64,000 nucleotides of DNA, from contig NZ_STGK01000001.1 of NCBI RefSeq assembly GCF_004919105.1, forward strand, positions 124,001 to 188,000, in the 5' to 3' direction. The DNA is from Nocardioides sp. GY 10113. GTDB taxonomy: Bacteria > Actinomycetota > Actinomycetes > Propionibacteriales > Nocardioidaceae. This document shows positions 1 to 8,075 of this stretch, in pieces. Position 1 is the stretch's first letter; every line of letters begins with the position of its first letter. The position numbers were made by a program, and so were the translations under genes. The notes under the pieces were generated by a model. The model was not told the origin of the DNA, did no database searches, and saw only the letters and a list, made by a program, of their open reading frames with translations.

Positions 1-610
1 CCGCGCCGCGGATCGTCTCCACCGCACGGCGCAGCGTGTCGTCGGTGAAGAAGGTGTGCAGCACGACGCCGTCGGCGTGGCGACCGGCCAGCTCGAGCGA
101 CCTCGGGCCGATCGCCATCATCAGCACGGGGATCTTCTCGTCGAAGCTGCTGTCCTGGGACAGGTACGGGAAGCTGCCGGCCGGGCCGTCGTGGCCGACG
201 ACGCTGCCGCCGGACCACAGGGTGCGCAGGATGTCGATGGTGTCGACGAGCCGCGCGCCGGTGACGCGGGGGATGCCCATCACGTCGAAGAGCAGGTCGA
301 AGCCGCGGCCCAGGCCGAGGGCGTAGCGGCCCTCGGAGGCCCGGTGCAGCGTGGTGGCCATGGTGGCGGTGACCAGCGGGTGCCGGGTGTGCGGGTTGGT
401 GGCCGCGGTCGCGATCCCGATCCGGCTGCTGGCCGCGGTCGCCATGCCGGCCATCACGCCGGCGTCCTTGACGTTGAACCGCTCGGAGAGGAACACCGAG
501 CCGAGGCCCAGCTCCTCGGCCAGTCGGACCTCGTCGATCAGGTCGCGCGGGCTCGCGCTGTGGCCGGCCAGGCCGTAGCAGGCCAGCTCGGGGAACTCCT
601 GGACGTCCAT
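1..610 (-). CDS. LLM-class F420-dependent oxidoreductase (3' end cut by window edge)
   Basis: The first 203 residues of a luciferase-like monooxygenase fold protein are visible, starting at an ATG (MDVQEFPELACYG) and running off the left edge. Typical features are the N-terminal 'LAEELGLGSVFLSERF' strand-helix, 'GRYALGLGRGFD' and 'PVLMMAIGPRSLELAGRHADG', which match the F420-binding TIM barrel of actinobacterial LLM oxidoreductases (the TIGR03857-like group, from memory). Such enzymes use reduced F420 to reduce or oxidise small organic substrates in the cytosol; the substrate cannot be read here. It lies downstream of the monooxygenase operon on the same strand, but a 250-base repeat-rich gap with strong hairpins suggests a separate transcript. 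Confidence 0.85.
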   Translation of the reverse strand, partial: MDVQEFPELACYGLAGHSASPRDLIDEVRLAEELGLGSVFLSERFNVKDAGVMAGMATAASSRIGIATAATNPHTRHPLVTATMATTLHRASEGRYALGLGRGFDLLFDVMGIPRVTGARLVDTIDILRTLWSGGSVVGHDGPAGSFPYLSQDSSFDEKIPVLMMAIGPRSLELAGRHADGVVLHTFFTDDTLRRAVETIRGA

Positions 611-744
611 GCCTACCCTCCCGTGGCGGGCCGCGGTGCCCGCGTGCCGGTCAGGCTAGAACAAGTTCCAGTCGGGCGGGAGGGTTGCTGGACAGATGTC
701 CAGTCGCGGGGTGGTGGCGCGAGGCCGGGCACCGGGCGGATCTG

Positions 745-767
745 GGGTCGTGTGCCTCAGGCATCCC
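745..767. repeat. Half copy of the 50-bp GTCGTGTGCC repeat family
   Basis: The sequence GGGTCGTGTGCC followed two bases later by AGGCA matches the left half of the 50-bp palindromic repeats at 10624-10673 and 14009-14058. The right arm is missing; the 85-bp repeat at 771 follows instead, so this looks like a truncated or mosaic copy. Confidence 0.6.
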
Positions 768-770
768 TGG

Positions 771-855
771 CGTCACACCGGGCGGCCACTTCCCGCGCGT
801 GACGGCCAGTGCAATGGCCGTCACGCCCGGGAGTCCCCGGTCGACCGGGGATTCC
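771..855. repeat. 85-bp two-hairpin dispersed repeat, intergenic copy
   Basis: This copy contains two hairpins. The first is a perfect 11-bp inverted repeat (CGTGACGGCCA / TGGCCGTCACG) around a 6-base loop at about 797-824. The second is the 16-base palindrome CCCCGGTCGACCGGGG at about 835-850. A closely similar copy of the same length lies inside pabB (43640-43724). Here it sits 7 bases beyond the stop codon of the monooxygenase gene, where it could act as a transcription terminator for the leftward operon. Confidence 0.75.
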
Positions 856-862
856 AGCCCAG

Positions 863-2356
863 CTACGCCCGCGCCCTCTCCCGCACCGGCGAGCTGTACT
901 CCAGCGCCGGGTCGTCGGCGGACGCCCCGAACACCTTGAGGTCGCGGAAGTAGTTCATCCTCAGCCGCCACGGCTCGACCGACCCCTGCTTGGGGAACTG
1001 GTCGACGCTGCGCAGCACGTACCCGGCGGCGAAGTCGAGGAACGGCTCCTCGGCGACGGACGGATCGCGGCGCGGCACCACGATCGAGGTGCCGGTGGAG
1101 GCCATGTGCTGCATCACCCGCACGACGTACTGGCAGACCAGGTCGGCCTTGAGGGTCCAGGAGGCGTTGGTGTAGCCGACGATGAAGGCGAAGTTCGGGA
1201 TGTCGGAGAGCATCGCGCCCTTGAACGCCATCGTGTCGGGCAGCGCGACGTCACGACCGTCCACCGCCAGCGACGCACCGCCGAAGGCGAGCAGGTTGAG
1301 GCCGGTCGCGGTGACGATGATGTCGGCCTCGAGCTCCCTGCCGGACTTCAGCAGGATCCCGTTCGACGTGAAACGGTCGATGTGGTCGGTGACCACGTCC
1401 ACCGTGTGCCGCCGCAGCGCCTTGAACAGGTCGCCGTGGGGCACCGCGCAGAGGCGCTGGTCCCACGGGTTGTACGGCGGCTTGAAGTGCTCGTCGAAGG
1501 AGACGTCGTCGGGCAGCTGGCGCTCGACGCCCTTGCGCAGGATCTTGCGCGCCAGCTCGGGGCGGGCCTGGCAGAACTCGTAGAACCAGGTGCGGGTGGC
1601 GATGTAGCGGGCGCGGACCAGCGGGGCGGCGATCCTGGTCGGCAGCCGGGTCAGCATCTTGTACGACAGCGGGTCGCTGCCGGGCTGGCTGATCACGTAC
1701 GACGGGGTCCGCTGCAGCATCGTCACGTGGCCGGCGCCGGACTCGGCCAGCGCGGGGATCAGGGTCACCGCGGTGGCGCCGGAGCCGATCACCACGATCC
1801 GCTTCCCGGCGTAGTCGAGGTCCTCGGGCCACTCCTGCGGGTGGATCACCCGGCCGGTGAACTCCTCGACGCCCTCGAAATCCGGCGTGTAGCCCTCCTC
1901 GTAGGAGTAGTACCCGCTGGTGGAGAAGAGGAAGTCGGCGGTCAGCCGGACGGTCTCGACACTGCCGTCGACACCGCCGCGCTCCACCGTCACGGTCCAC
2001 CGCGCCTCGGCGGTGGAGAAGTCGGCGCGGACCACCTTGTGGTGGTAGCGGATGTGCTGGTCGATCCCGTTCTCGGCGGCGGCCTCCTGGAGGTAGGCCA
2101 GGATGTCCGGGCCGTCGGCGATCGACTTCTTCCCCAGCCACGGCTTCCAGCTGAAGCCCAGCGTGTACATGTCCGAGTCCGACCGGATGCCCGGGTAGCG
2201 GAACAGGTCCCAGGTGCCGCCCAGTGCGCCGCGTGCCTCGAGCAGCGCGTAGCTGCGCCCCGGGAAGGCCTTGCTCACGTGGTAGGCGGCGTCGATGCCG
2301 GACAGGCCGGCGCCGACGATCAGGACGTCGAGGTGCTCGGTGGCTCCGTCGCTCAC
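863..2356 (-). CDS. Flavin-containing (Baeyer-Villiger-type) monooxygenase
   Basis: This is a 497-residue NADPH- and FAD-dependent monooxygenase of the EthA/BVMO-like family, expected to insert oxygen into ketones or oxidise soft heteroatoms in the cytosol. Visible features are the N-terminal FAD fold GAGLSGIDAAYH, the 'LLEARGALGGTWDLFRYPGIRSDSD' region that is typical of the family, a BVMO-like fingerprint FTGRVIHPQEWP near residue 166, and the second Rossmann motif VIGSGATAV near 188. Length is normal. It is the last gene of a four-gene operon with only 4 bases between it and the TetR gene. The ferredoxin reductase upstream probably serves the diiron oxygenase rather than this enzyme, which can use NADPH directly. 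Confidence 0.9.
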   Translation of the reverse strand: MSDGATEHLDVLIVGAGLSGIDAAYHVSKAFPGRSYALLEARGALGGTWDLFRYPGIRSDSDMYTLGFSWKPWLGKKSIADGPDILAYLQEAAAENGIDQHIRYHHKVVRADFSTAEARWTVTVERGGVDGSVETVRLTADFLFSTSGYYSYEEGYTPDFEGVEEFTGRVIHPQEWPEDLDYAGKRIVVIGSGATAVTLIPALAESGAGHVTMLQRTPSYVISQPGSDPLSYKMLTRLPTRIAAPLVRARYIATRTWFYEFCQARPELARKILRKGVERQLPDDVSFDEHFKPPYNPWDQRLCAVPHGDLFKALRRHTVDVVTDHIDRFTSNGILLKSGRELEADIIVTATGLNLLAFGGASLAVDGRDVALPDTMAFKGAMLSDIPNFAFIVGYTNASWTLKADLVCQYVVRVMQHMASTGTSIVVPRRDPSVAEEPFLDFAAGYVLRSVDQFPKQGSVEPWRLRMNYFRDLKVFGASADDPALEYSSPVRERARA

Positions 2357-2360
2357 GGGG

Positions 2361-3089
2361 TCACGCTCCTGGGGTGGTGGTGGACGGTTCGGGGGTCAGC
2401 AGCGTCAGCAGCGCCTCGACGGGTACGTCGGGCAGCTCGATGCCGTTGTCGGCGGCCATGCCGGTGATCTGGCGCCAGATGTTGCGGGAGAGCAGGTCGA
2501 TGAAGTCGCGCGGGGGCGGGCGGAGCTCGGGGCGGGAGGCCCAGCGCTTGGTGGTCTGGAAGCCGCTGCCGATCAGCCCGAAGACGAACGGGTCGAGGGC
2601 GTCGCGGCTCTCCTCGGGCAGCTCGGTGCCGAGCATCTGCACGATCGAGTGCATGAGCAGCTCGACCCGCTCGGCGACCTGCTGCAGCGACTGCTCCAGC
2701 GGGGTCACGTCTCCGCCGGAGAGGTCGCGCTCGACGAAGCGGACCAGTGCCGGGTGGTCGACCATCCACTCCACGAAGGTGGCCACGATCCGGTGGGTGA
2801 TCTGGCTGGGGGTGCCCTCCAGGCTCATCGCCGCGATGACCGTGTCGCCTGCGCGGCGGCAGATCTCGGTCTGCACCGCGAGGTCGAGGTCGGTGCGGTC
2901 CTCGAAGTGGCGGTAGAGCACCGTCCGGTGGATGCCGGCTCGGTCCGCGATCTCCTGCACGTGCACGGCGGTGCCGGCCGGGTGCAGCTCCAGCACCTCC
3001 ACCGCGGCGTCGATCACCACCTGCCGGCGCTCGCGCTTGTGCTTCTCCCAGCGCAGCTGCCGGCCGTCGCCCGACCGCGTGCCACCCAT
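2361..3089 (-). CDS. TetR-family transcriptional regulator
   Basis: The 242-residue protein has an N-terminal helix-turn-helix (about residues 25-70: VIDAAVEVLELHPA, VQEIADRAGIHRTVLYRHFEDRTDLD) followed by a helical ligand-binding domain, the TetR architecture. Its ATG overlaps the stop codon of the fprB-like gene by one base (TGATG), so it is translated with the operon it probably controls. The best candidates for its binding sites are the two palindromes at 5820-5836 and 5853-5867 upstream of the first gene of the operon. Autoregulated repression relieved by a lipophilic substrate is the simplest model, but that is inference. Confidence 0.9.
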   Translation of the reverse strand: MGGTRSGDGRQLRWEKHKRERRQVVIDAAVEVLELHPAGTAVHVQEIADRAGIHRTVLYRHFEDRTDLDLAVQTEICRRAGDTVIAAMSLEGTPSQITHRIVATFVEWMVDHPALVRFVERDLSGGDVTPLEQSLQQVAERVELLMHSIVQMLGTELPEESRDALDPFVFGLIGSGFQTTKRWASRPELRPPPRDFIDLLSRNIWRQITGMAADNGIELPDVPVEALLTLLTPEPSTTTPGA

Positions 3090-4624
3090 CAGGAGCCGGC
3101 CCCCACGGTCGCCCGCCGCCGGTCTCGGCCGCGGTGGCCGTCGAGCTCCTCCGCCGCGGCCGGTGCGGGCGGCGCGGGCAGGCCGGCGTCGAGGTCGTCG
3201 AGCAGGCTGGAGACGGTCTCCTCGGCGCAGGTCTTGTTGGTGCCGATGAAGCCGACCGGACCGCGCTTGATCCAGCCGACGACGTAGACGCCCGGCTCGA
3301 CCCGCCCCGCGTCGTTCGGCACGGTGCCGGTGGCCTCGTCGAAGGGGAGGTCGGGGACCGGGAGGCCGCGGTGGCCGATCGAACGGACCACCAGGCCGGC
3401 GTCGATCACGGAGGTCTCGTCCGTCGGCACCGCGCGGACCGATCCGTCGGCCGCGCGCTCGAGGCGGTTGCGGACCACGCGCACCCCCTCGACCCGGTGC
3501 TCCCCGAGCAGCTCGATCGGCGAGTGCCCGAACCGGAGCACGATCCTACGACGCTGGCCGTCGCCGGACGGGGTACGCCGGGCCAGCCCGGCCAGCAGCC
3601 GCGAGCGGGTGTCGGTGCCGGCCGGCTCGTCCGGGTCGGCCTCGATCACCACGTCGATCGCGCCGGCGTCGGCCAGCGCGGACAGGCCGATCAGCTCGGG
3701 GACCGTGAACGCGGACTGCGCCGGCCCGCGGCGTCCGAGGACGACGACCTCGCGCACGGCGCTGGTCCGCAGCCGGCCCAGCGGGCCGGCGGCCAGGTCG
3801 GTGCCGACCAGGGTCTCCGGGTCGGCGGTCAGGATCCGGGCCACGTCGAGGGCGACGTTGCCGTTCCCGATCACCACCGCCCGCTCGTGGTCCAGCGGCA
3901 CCTCGAGCGCCGCGCGGTCCGGGTGCCCGTTGTACCAGCCGACCAGCTCGGTGGCCGCCACCGAGCCGGGCAGGTCCTCCCCGGGGATGTCCAGGCGCCG
4001 GTCGGCGGAGGCGCCGACGGCGTACACCACCGCGTCGTAGCGCTGCCGCAGCTCGGCCAGCGTCACGTCCCGCCCCACGTGCACGCCGAGCCGGTAGCGG
4101 AACCGCGGCTGCCGCTCGATCGTGGCGAACAGTCGGCTCACCTGCTTGGTCGTGGTGTGGTCGGGAGCGACGCCGAATCGGACCAGCCCGTACGGCGTGC
4201 GCAGCCGCTCGTAGACGTCGACGCCGGCGACCTCGGGGTGCTTGAGCAGCTCGTCGGCGGTGTACAGGCCGGCCGGTCCGGCGCCGATCACGGCCACCTG
4301 GAACGGGCCGGGCCGGGTGAGGCGGCGCTGTGGCGGCACCACGGCCACCGGGGCACGGTCCGCGTGCGGGAAGACCTCGTAGTACTCGGCGTTCAGCGCG
4401 ACGAACGGCTGCTCGCCGGTCGAGAGCCGGGTGTCGGCCTTGATCGCTCCGACCGGGCAGGCGGTCACGCAGGCGCCGCAGCCGACGCAGGCGTCCTGGT
4501 CGATGTGGACCATCTCGGCCTCGGCGAACCCGGGCTCGCCGGGCGCCGGGTGGATGCAGTTGACCGGGCAGGCGACGACGCACGAGGCGTCGGCGCAGCA
4601 GGACTGGGTGACGACGTACGGCAC
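3089..4624 (-). CDS. fprB: Ferredoxin-fused ferredoxin--NADP reductase (FprB type)
   Basis: This is a 511-residue NADPH:ferredoxin/adrenodoxin reductase with its own ferredoxin domain. Residues 1-65 hold two iron-sulfur motifs (CADASCVVACPVNC and CVGCGACVTACP). The FAD fold GAGPAGLYTADELL follows near residue 105, then the family signature PYGLVRFGVAPDH, and a NADPH-binding IGNGNVALDVAR. The end 'GWIKRGPVGFIGTNK' is typical of adrenodoxin reductases. The start is the GTG at 4624, since the downstream sequence matches the beginning of mycobacterial FprB; the frame stays open further upstream but without homology. It follows the AurF-like gene by 47 bases, as Rv0885 and fprB are neighbours in M. 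tuberculosis, so it is the likely electron donor for that diiron oxygenase. Confidence 0.92.
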   Translation of the reverse strand: MPYVVTQSCCADASCVVACPVNCIHPAPGEPGFAEAEMVHIDQDACVGCGACVTACPVGAIKADTRLSTGEQPFVALNAEYYEVFPHADRAPVAVVPPQRRLTRPGPFQVAVIGAGPAGLYTADELLKHPEVAGVDVYERLRTPYGLVRFGVAPDHTTTKQVSRLFATIERQPRFRYRLGVHVGRDVTLAELRQRYDAVVYAVGASADRRLDIPGEDLPGSVAATELVGWYNGHPDRAALEVPLDHERAVVIGNGNVALDVARILTADPETLVGTDLAAGPLGRLRTSAVREVVVLGRRGPAQSAFTVPELIGLSALADAGAIDVVIEADPDEPAGTDTRSRLLAGLARRTPSGDGQRRRIVLRFGHSPIELLGEHRVEGVRVVRNRLERAADGSVRAVPTDETSVIDAGLVVRSIGHRGLPVPDLPFDEATGTVPNDAGRVEPGVYVVGWIKRGPVGFIGTNKTCAEETVSSLLDDLDAGLPAPPAPAAAEELDGHRGRDRRRATVGAGS

Positions 4625-4671
4625 GGAGGACCCCCCTGGTTTCCGTCTCGGGTTGCTGCGGTGGGTGCGGC

Positions 4672-5703
4672 TCAGGAGGCGGCGGAGGCCGGCTCGCTGC
4701 GGAAGCGGGACGGGCGGCCGTCGATCTTCATGGCCTTCCAGACCCGGCGGGCGGCGCGGCCGCGCAGGCCGGTGTTGTCGGCGAGCATGCGGACGTCGCC
4801 GAACAGGTCGCGGAGGAACTTCTGCGACTCCTCGGAGTCCCAGTAGACCTGCTTCATCACGTCGTCGGGGATGCCCATGTCGCGCTGCGCCCGCTTGCTG
4901 GGCACGAGGATCTCGTTGCACAGCCACCGCATCAGCACGGGCACGATCAGGGAGAGCAGGAACCGGTCGATGCGGCGCAGGTTCGGGGCGTGGTTCTCGA
5001 CGTACCGGTGGGCGAAGCCGATGTGGCGGGCCTCCTCGGCCACGTGGATCTGCATGATCCGGCGCAGCAGCGGGTGCATGTCGTCGCCGGCGCGCAGGAT
5101 CGACTTCTGCACGTGGTCGATCGGCTCCTCGCCGGCGAGCACGCCGAAGAAGAAGGCGACCGGGACGACCTTGGCCGCGAGCGGCAGGACCGGCGCGAGC
5201 AGGTGGAAGGCCAGGCTGCCGCCCTTGACGTCCTGCCCGGAGCGGTTGACGAACTCCTGGAACATCTGGGTGTGGTGGCACTCCTCGGTCGCCTCGTGCG
5301 TGGAGTAGCGGAACTCCGGGGAGCCGTTGCGCAGGCCGAACGCGTAGTTCATCAGCCCCGAGATCAGGATCTGCTCGAACTGGAGGCCGACCTTGGTCAC
5401 GTTGGCCTGGCGGTAGAGGCCGATCCGGATCTGCTCCTCCAGCGGGAGCGAGCGGTACCACTCGGTGCGCCCGAGGACGTCGGCCACCGGCAGCACCCAG
5501 CGCGGGTCGTCGGCGTGGACGGCGTACTCCGGGTTGTCCCAGTCGATGTCGAGGAACGCGTCGAAGTGCTGGTGGACCGACGCCTCGGAGAGCATCCGGA
5601 GGGTGTCCTCGTAGCTCATCCCTGAGTCGGTCGGGGTATCGGTCGGGGAGTCGGTGCGGGTGTCCGTGCGGGTCTGGGTGGAGTGCTCCTGGGTCGCGGT
5701 CAT
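4672..5703 (-). CDS. AurF-like diiron oxygenase
   Basis: The 343-residue protein belongs to the AurF (p-aminobenzoate N-oxygenase) diiron family and resembles Rv0885. Carboxylate/histidine iron ligands are visible in the helices 'VGLQFEQILI', 'THEATEECHHTQMF' (about 134-146) and 'HVAEEARHIGFAH' (about 217-229). The first 28 residues are a low-complexity Thr/Asp/Pro repeat (TDTRTDSPTDTPTDS) without a clear role; the ATG after it (MSYEDTLRML) is an alternative start. The gene heads an operon with a ferredoxin-reductase, TetR and a flavin monooxygenase. A reductase-driven hydroxylation or N-oxidation of a lipid-like or aromatic substrate is likely, but the substrate is unknown. Confidence 0.87.
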   Translation of the reverse strand: MTATQEHSTQTRTDTRTDSPTDTPTDSGMSYEDTLRMLSEASVHQHFDAFLDIDWDNPEYAVHADDPRWVLPVADVLGRTEWYRSLPLEEQIRIGLYRQANVTKVGLQFEQILISGLMNYAFGLRNGSPEFRYSTHEATEECHHTQMFQEFVNRSGQDVKGGSLAFHLLAPVLPLAAKVVPVAFFFGVLAGEEPIDHVQKSILRAGDDMHPLLRRIMQIHVAEEARHIGFAHRYVENHAPNLRRIDRFLLSLIVPVLMRWLCNEILVPSKRAQRDMGIPDDVMKQVYWDSEESQKFLRDLFGDVRMLADNTGLRGRAARRVWKAMKIDGRPSRFRSEPASAAS

Positions 5704-5819
5704 CGCCGGCCACCTCTCGTCGTCGAATCGTCGCCGTGGGCTGTGGATGGGGTGCGGTGCGGGGGAGCCGCGGGGCGGCCCCGGTGTTCGTGAGTGCCTC
5801 CCGATGGCAGCCGGCTGAC

Positions 5820-5836
5820 TGCAACACGGTGTCGCA
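5820..5836. promoter_or_regulatory. Palindromic operator-like site 1 upstream of the AurF operon
   Basis: TGCAACACGGTGTCGCA is a near-perfect 17-base palindrome (arms GCAACAC / GTGTCGC). It lies about 120 bases before the AurF-like start, and its centre is 32 bases (about three helical turns) from that of a related palindrome at 5853-5867. The size suits a TetR dimer. Confidence 0.6.
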
Positions 5837-5852
5837 CTATCCCGAAGTTAGC

Positions 5853-5867
5853 GCAACACGAAGTTGC
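5853..5867. promoter_or_regulatory. Palindromic operator-like site 2 upstream of the AurF operon
   Basis: GCAACACGAAGTTGC has perfect 5-bp arms (GCAAC/GTTGC) and shares the half-site CGCAACAC with the palindrome at 5820. A possible -10 box (GATAGT on the minus strand, about 5837-5842) lies between the two sites, so occupancy could block RNA polymerase. Confidence 0.55.
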
Positions 5868-5901
5868 AGGCAACGGGTCCGCGTGATTTCCCGGCTGCCG
5901 G

Positions 5902-7122
5902 TCAGACGGCGGCGGGGGCCGCGCCCTCGCGGTCGCGCGCCGGGCGGGCGGCGAGCACCGTCAGGCTGGCCGGGAGCATCAGCGCCGCGAGCACCAGCAG
6001 GGCGCGCAGGGTGCCGACGTGGTCGGCGAGCAGTCCCAGCGCCGGCGGGCCGGCCAGGAAGGCGCCGTACCCGATGGTGGAGACGACGCTGACCCGGCGG
6101 GCCGCCCGCGCGGGGTCGTCGGCCGCCGCGCTCATCCCGACCGGGAAGCCGAGCGACGCGCCCAGGCCCCAGACGACGATGCCGACGGCCACCGCCGCCA
6201 CCGGGGCCACCGGGGTCTCCGGGGCCACCGCGCCGCCCAGCACGACGAGCAGCACCCCGACCGTGGTCGCCGCCGCGCAGCCCCACAGGACGGCCGCGCG
6301 GCCGAACCGGTCCAGCAGCACCGGGCCGACCAGGCGGCCCGTCGTCATCGCGCAGACGAAGAGCGAGAAGCCGGCGACGCCGACCCAGTGTCGGACGTCG
6401 TACCCGTCGATGAGCGCGAGCGAGAGCCAGTCGTTCGCCGTGCCCTCGACCAGCGCGAAGGAGAGCACCATGGCCCCGATGGCCAGCGTCCGGGGCTCGA
6501 GCCAGGCCGAGCGGCCGGCGGGTCCCGTGGACGCCTCCGCGGCGTCGCCGACGAGTCGCTCGGTCGGCAGGAACGACCCGGCGCCCCGCCAGGCGAGCAG
6601 CAGCGCGGCGGCCACCGCCGGCCCGACGTGGAGCAGCAGCGGCACGTGCAGCGCGGCCATCGGGATGCCGAGCGCCGCGCCGGCGATGGAGCCGGCGCTC
6701 CAGGCGGCGTGGAACCGGGGCATGATCGTGCGCCCGAGCCGGCGCTCGACCTCGGCGCCCTCCACGTTCATGGCGACGTCCCACAGTCCGGTGCCGGCGC
6801 CGTGGGAGAGGAAGCCGACCGCGGTGACCGCCACCGTCCCGCTGGCCGCGCCGAGCATCGCCACCACCAGGCCGCCGGCCACCAGGCAGGCGCCCAGGCG
6901 GACAACCGCCGCGGCGCTGGTGCGATCGATGGCCCACCCCGCCGAGGGCATCGCGACGATCGAGCCGAGCGCGATCGCGAAGAGCAGCAGCCCGAGCGCG
7001 GCGTTGTCCAGGTCCAGGCCGCCGCGGACATCGGGCAGGCGGGAGACCAGCGTCGCGAACGTGAACCCCGCGAGCGCGAAGCTGGCGGCGACGGCGTTGC
7101 GGGTCTGGGGCAGCGACGGCAC
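5902..7122 (-). CDS. MFS transporter
   Basis: This is a 406-residue major facilitator with about 12 hydrophobic segments, starting near NAVAASFALAGFTFATLVSRLPDVRGGLDL and ending AARPARDREGAAPAAV. 'SRLPDVRG' after helix 1 is typical of the sugar/drug-efflux-like actinobacterial MFS group often annotated YbjJ-like; the substrate is unknown. The reading frame extends upstream to 7221, but those 33 codons are Arg-rich and not MFS-like. They also run back to the start of the divergent riboswitch, so the GTG at 7122 (preceded by GGAG) is preferred. It is monocistronic. Confidence 0.82.
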   Translation of the reverse strand: MPSLPQTRNAVAASFALAGFTFATLVSRLPDVRGGLDLDNAALGLLLFAIALGSIVAMPSAGWAIDRTSAAAVVRLGACLVAGGLVVAMLGAASGTVAVTAVGFLSHGAGTGLWDVAMNVEGAEVERRLGRTIMPRFHAAWSAGSIAGAALGIPMAALHVPLLLHVGPAVAAALLLAWRGAGSFLPTERLVGDAAEASTGPAGRSAWLEPRTLAIGAMVLSFALVEGTANDWLSLALIDGYDVRHWVGVAGFSLFVCAMTTGRLVGPVLLDRFGRAAVLWGCAAATTVGVLLVVLGGAVAPETPVAPVAAVAVGIVVWGLGASLGFPVGMSAAADDPARAARRVSVVSTIGYGAFLAGPPALGLLADHVGTLRALLVLAALMLPASLTVLAARPARDREGAAPAAV

Positions 7123-7221
7123 CGCTCCAGGGTTCCCGACGGGGAACGCACGCGCCAAGGTGCCGCGTGCCCGGGCAGCGGTTTCCCTCCGCGCGCGGCG
7201 GTGCCCTAGGCTGGGTGCCAT

Positions 7222-7360
7222 CGAGAGGGAGTAGTCCCCAACGGTCGCGTCGACATACTGACCCCGGCTTCAGTGCTCACCCGAGTGCTGGGACGGGATC
7301 CGGCGCGGCAGGCCATCAGACGCGTCGGATGGCGGACGAGACTTTCGGCCAGACACCGTC
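7222..7360 (+). promoter_or_regulatory. yybP-ykoY (Mn2+-sensing) riboswitch
   Basis: The leader of the GDT1-like gene carries the family hallmarks in order: GGGAGTAG at the 5' side (7228-7235), TCGACATACTGACC about 15 bases later (7250-7263), then a GGACGG/CGTC arm, and the 3' segment GACGAGACTTTCGGCCAGAC (7335-7354). A possible -10 box TAGGCT lies at 7207-7212. Yybp-ykoY aptamers bind Mn2+ and commonly control MntP, Alx/TerC or GDT1-type transporters, and the next gene fits that. A GC-rich hairpin around a TTCG loop at about 7362-7386 could be part of the expression platform. Confidence 0.85.
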
Positions 7361-7451
7361 GACCCGTCCTTCGGGCGGGCGACAACCCGAGTGGAGTGCC
7401 TGGTCGAAGGCGTCCCCAGGGTTCCTCCGGCCGGCAGCCGGAGAGAGAACC

Positions 7452-8030
7452 ATGTACGCATTCCTGTTGAGCACCGCCGTCATCTTCGTGGCCGAGCTCG
7501 GCGACAAGAGCCAGCTGATGGCGATGACCTTCGCCGCCCGCTACCGCGCCCGCGACGTGCTGATCGCGATCACCGCCGCGACCGCGCTGGTGCACCTGGT
7601 CTCGGTCGGCATCGGCGTGCTGATCGGCGACGCCTTCGCCGACTCCCAGCACATCATCGAGATCCTCGCCGGCGTCGCCTTCCTGGGCTTCGCGGCCTGG
7701 ACGCTGCGCGGCGACGAGCTGACCGAGGAGGAGGCCGCCAAGGCGCGCAACAGCAAGGGCCTGGCGATCGTCGCGGTCGGCACCGCGTTCTTCCTCGCCG
7801 AGCTCGGCGACAAGACCATGCTGGCCACGATCACCCTGGCCACCCAGGAGGGCTGGTTGGGCACCTGGATCGGCTCCACGCTGGGCATGGTCGCCGCCGA
7901 CGCGCTGGCGATCGCGGTCGGCGCGCTGCTGGGCCGCAAGCTTCCGGAGAAGGTCATCTCCTACGGCGCCGCCGCGCTGTTCGCGCTCTTCGGTCTGATC
8001 CTGATCCTCAGCGGCGCCGGCGTCTTCTGA
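7452..8030 (+). CDS. TMEM165/GDT1-family Mn2+/Ca2+ transporter
   Basis: This is a 192-residue, six-helix membrane protein with the two signature motifs of the UPF0016/GDT1 family, E-x-G-D-K-[ST]: FVAELGDKSQ in the first half (about residues 13-22) and FLAELGDKTM in the second. Members export or exchange Mn2+ or Ca2+ for protons; bacterial relatives protect against manganese excess. The ATG at 7452 is chosen because homology begins at 'MYAFLLSTAVIF'; the longer frame runs through the riboswitch. The Mn-sensing leader just upstream makes a Mn exporter the best reading. Confidence 0.9.
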   Translation: MYAFLLSTAVIFVAELGDKSQLMAMTFAARYRARDVLIAITAATALVHLVSVGIGVLIGDAFADSQHIIEILAGVAFLGFAAWTLRGDELTEEEAAKARNSKGLAIVAVGTAFFLAELGDKTMLATITLATQEGWLGTWIGSTLGMVAADALAIAVGALLGRKLPEKVISYGAAALFALFGLILILSGAGVF

Positions 8031-8075
8031 GCCGGCTCGGCTCCCGGCCCCGCTCGCTGCGGTCGCCCGCCCGGC

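Noticed and set aside
56..2467. Plus-strand frames opposite the LLM oxidoreductase and the flavin monooxygenase
   Set aside because: Both minus-strand proteins have clear family motifs; the plus-strand translations do not.
5618..5700. Thr/Asp repeat (TDTRTDSPTDTPTDS) as a functional domain of the AurF-like protein
   Set aside because: It is short low-complexity sequence at the very N-terminus, and an ATG after it may be the true start.
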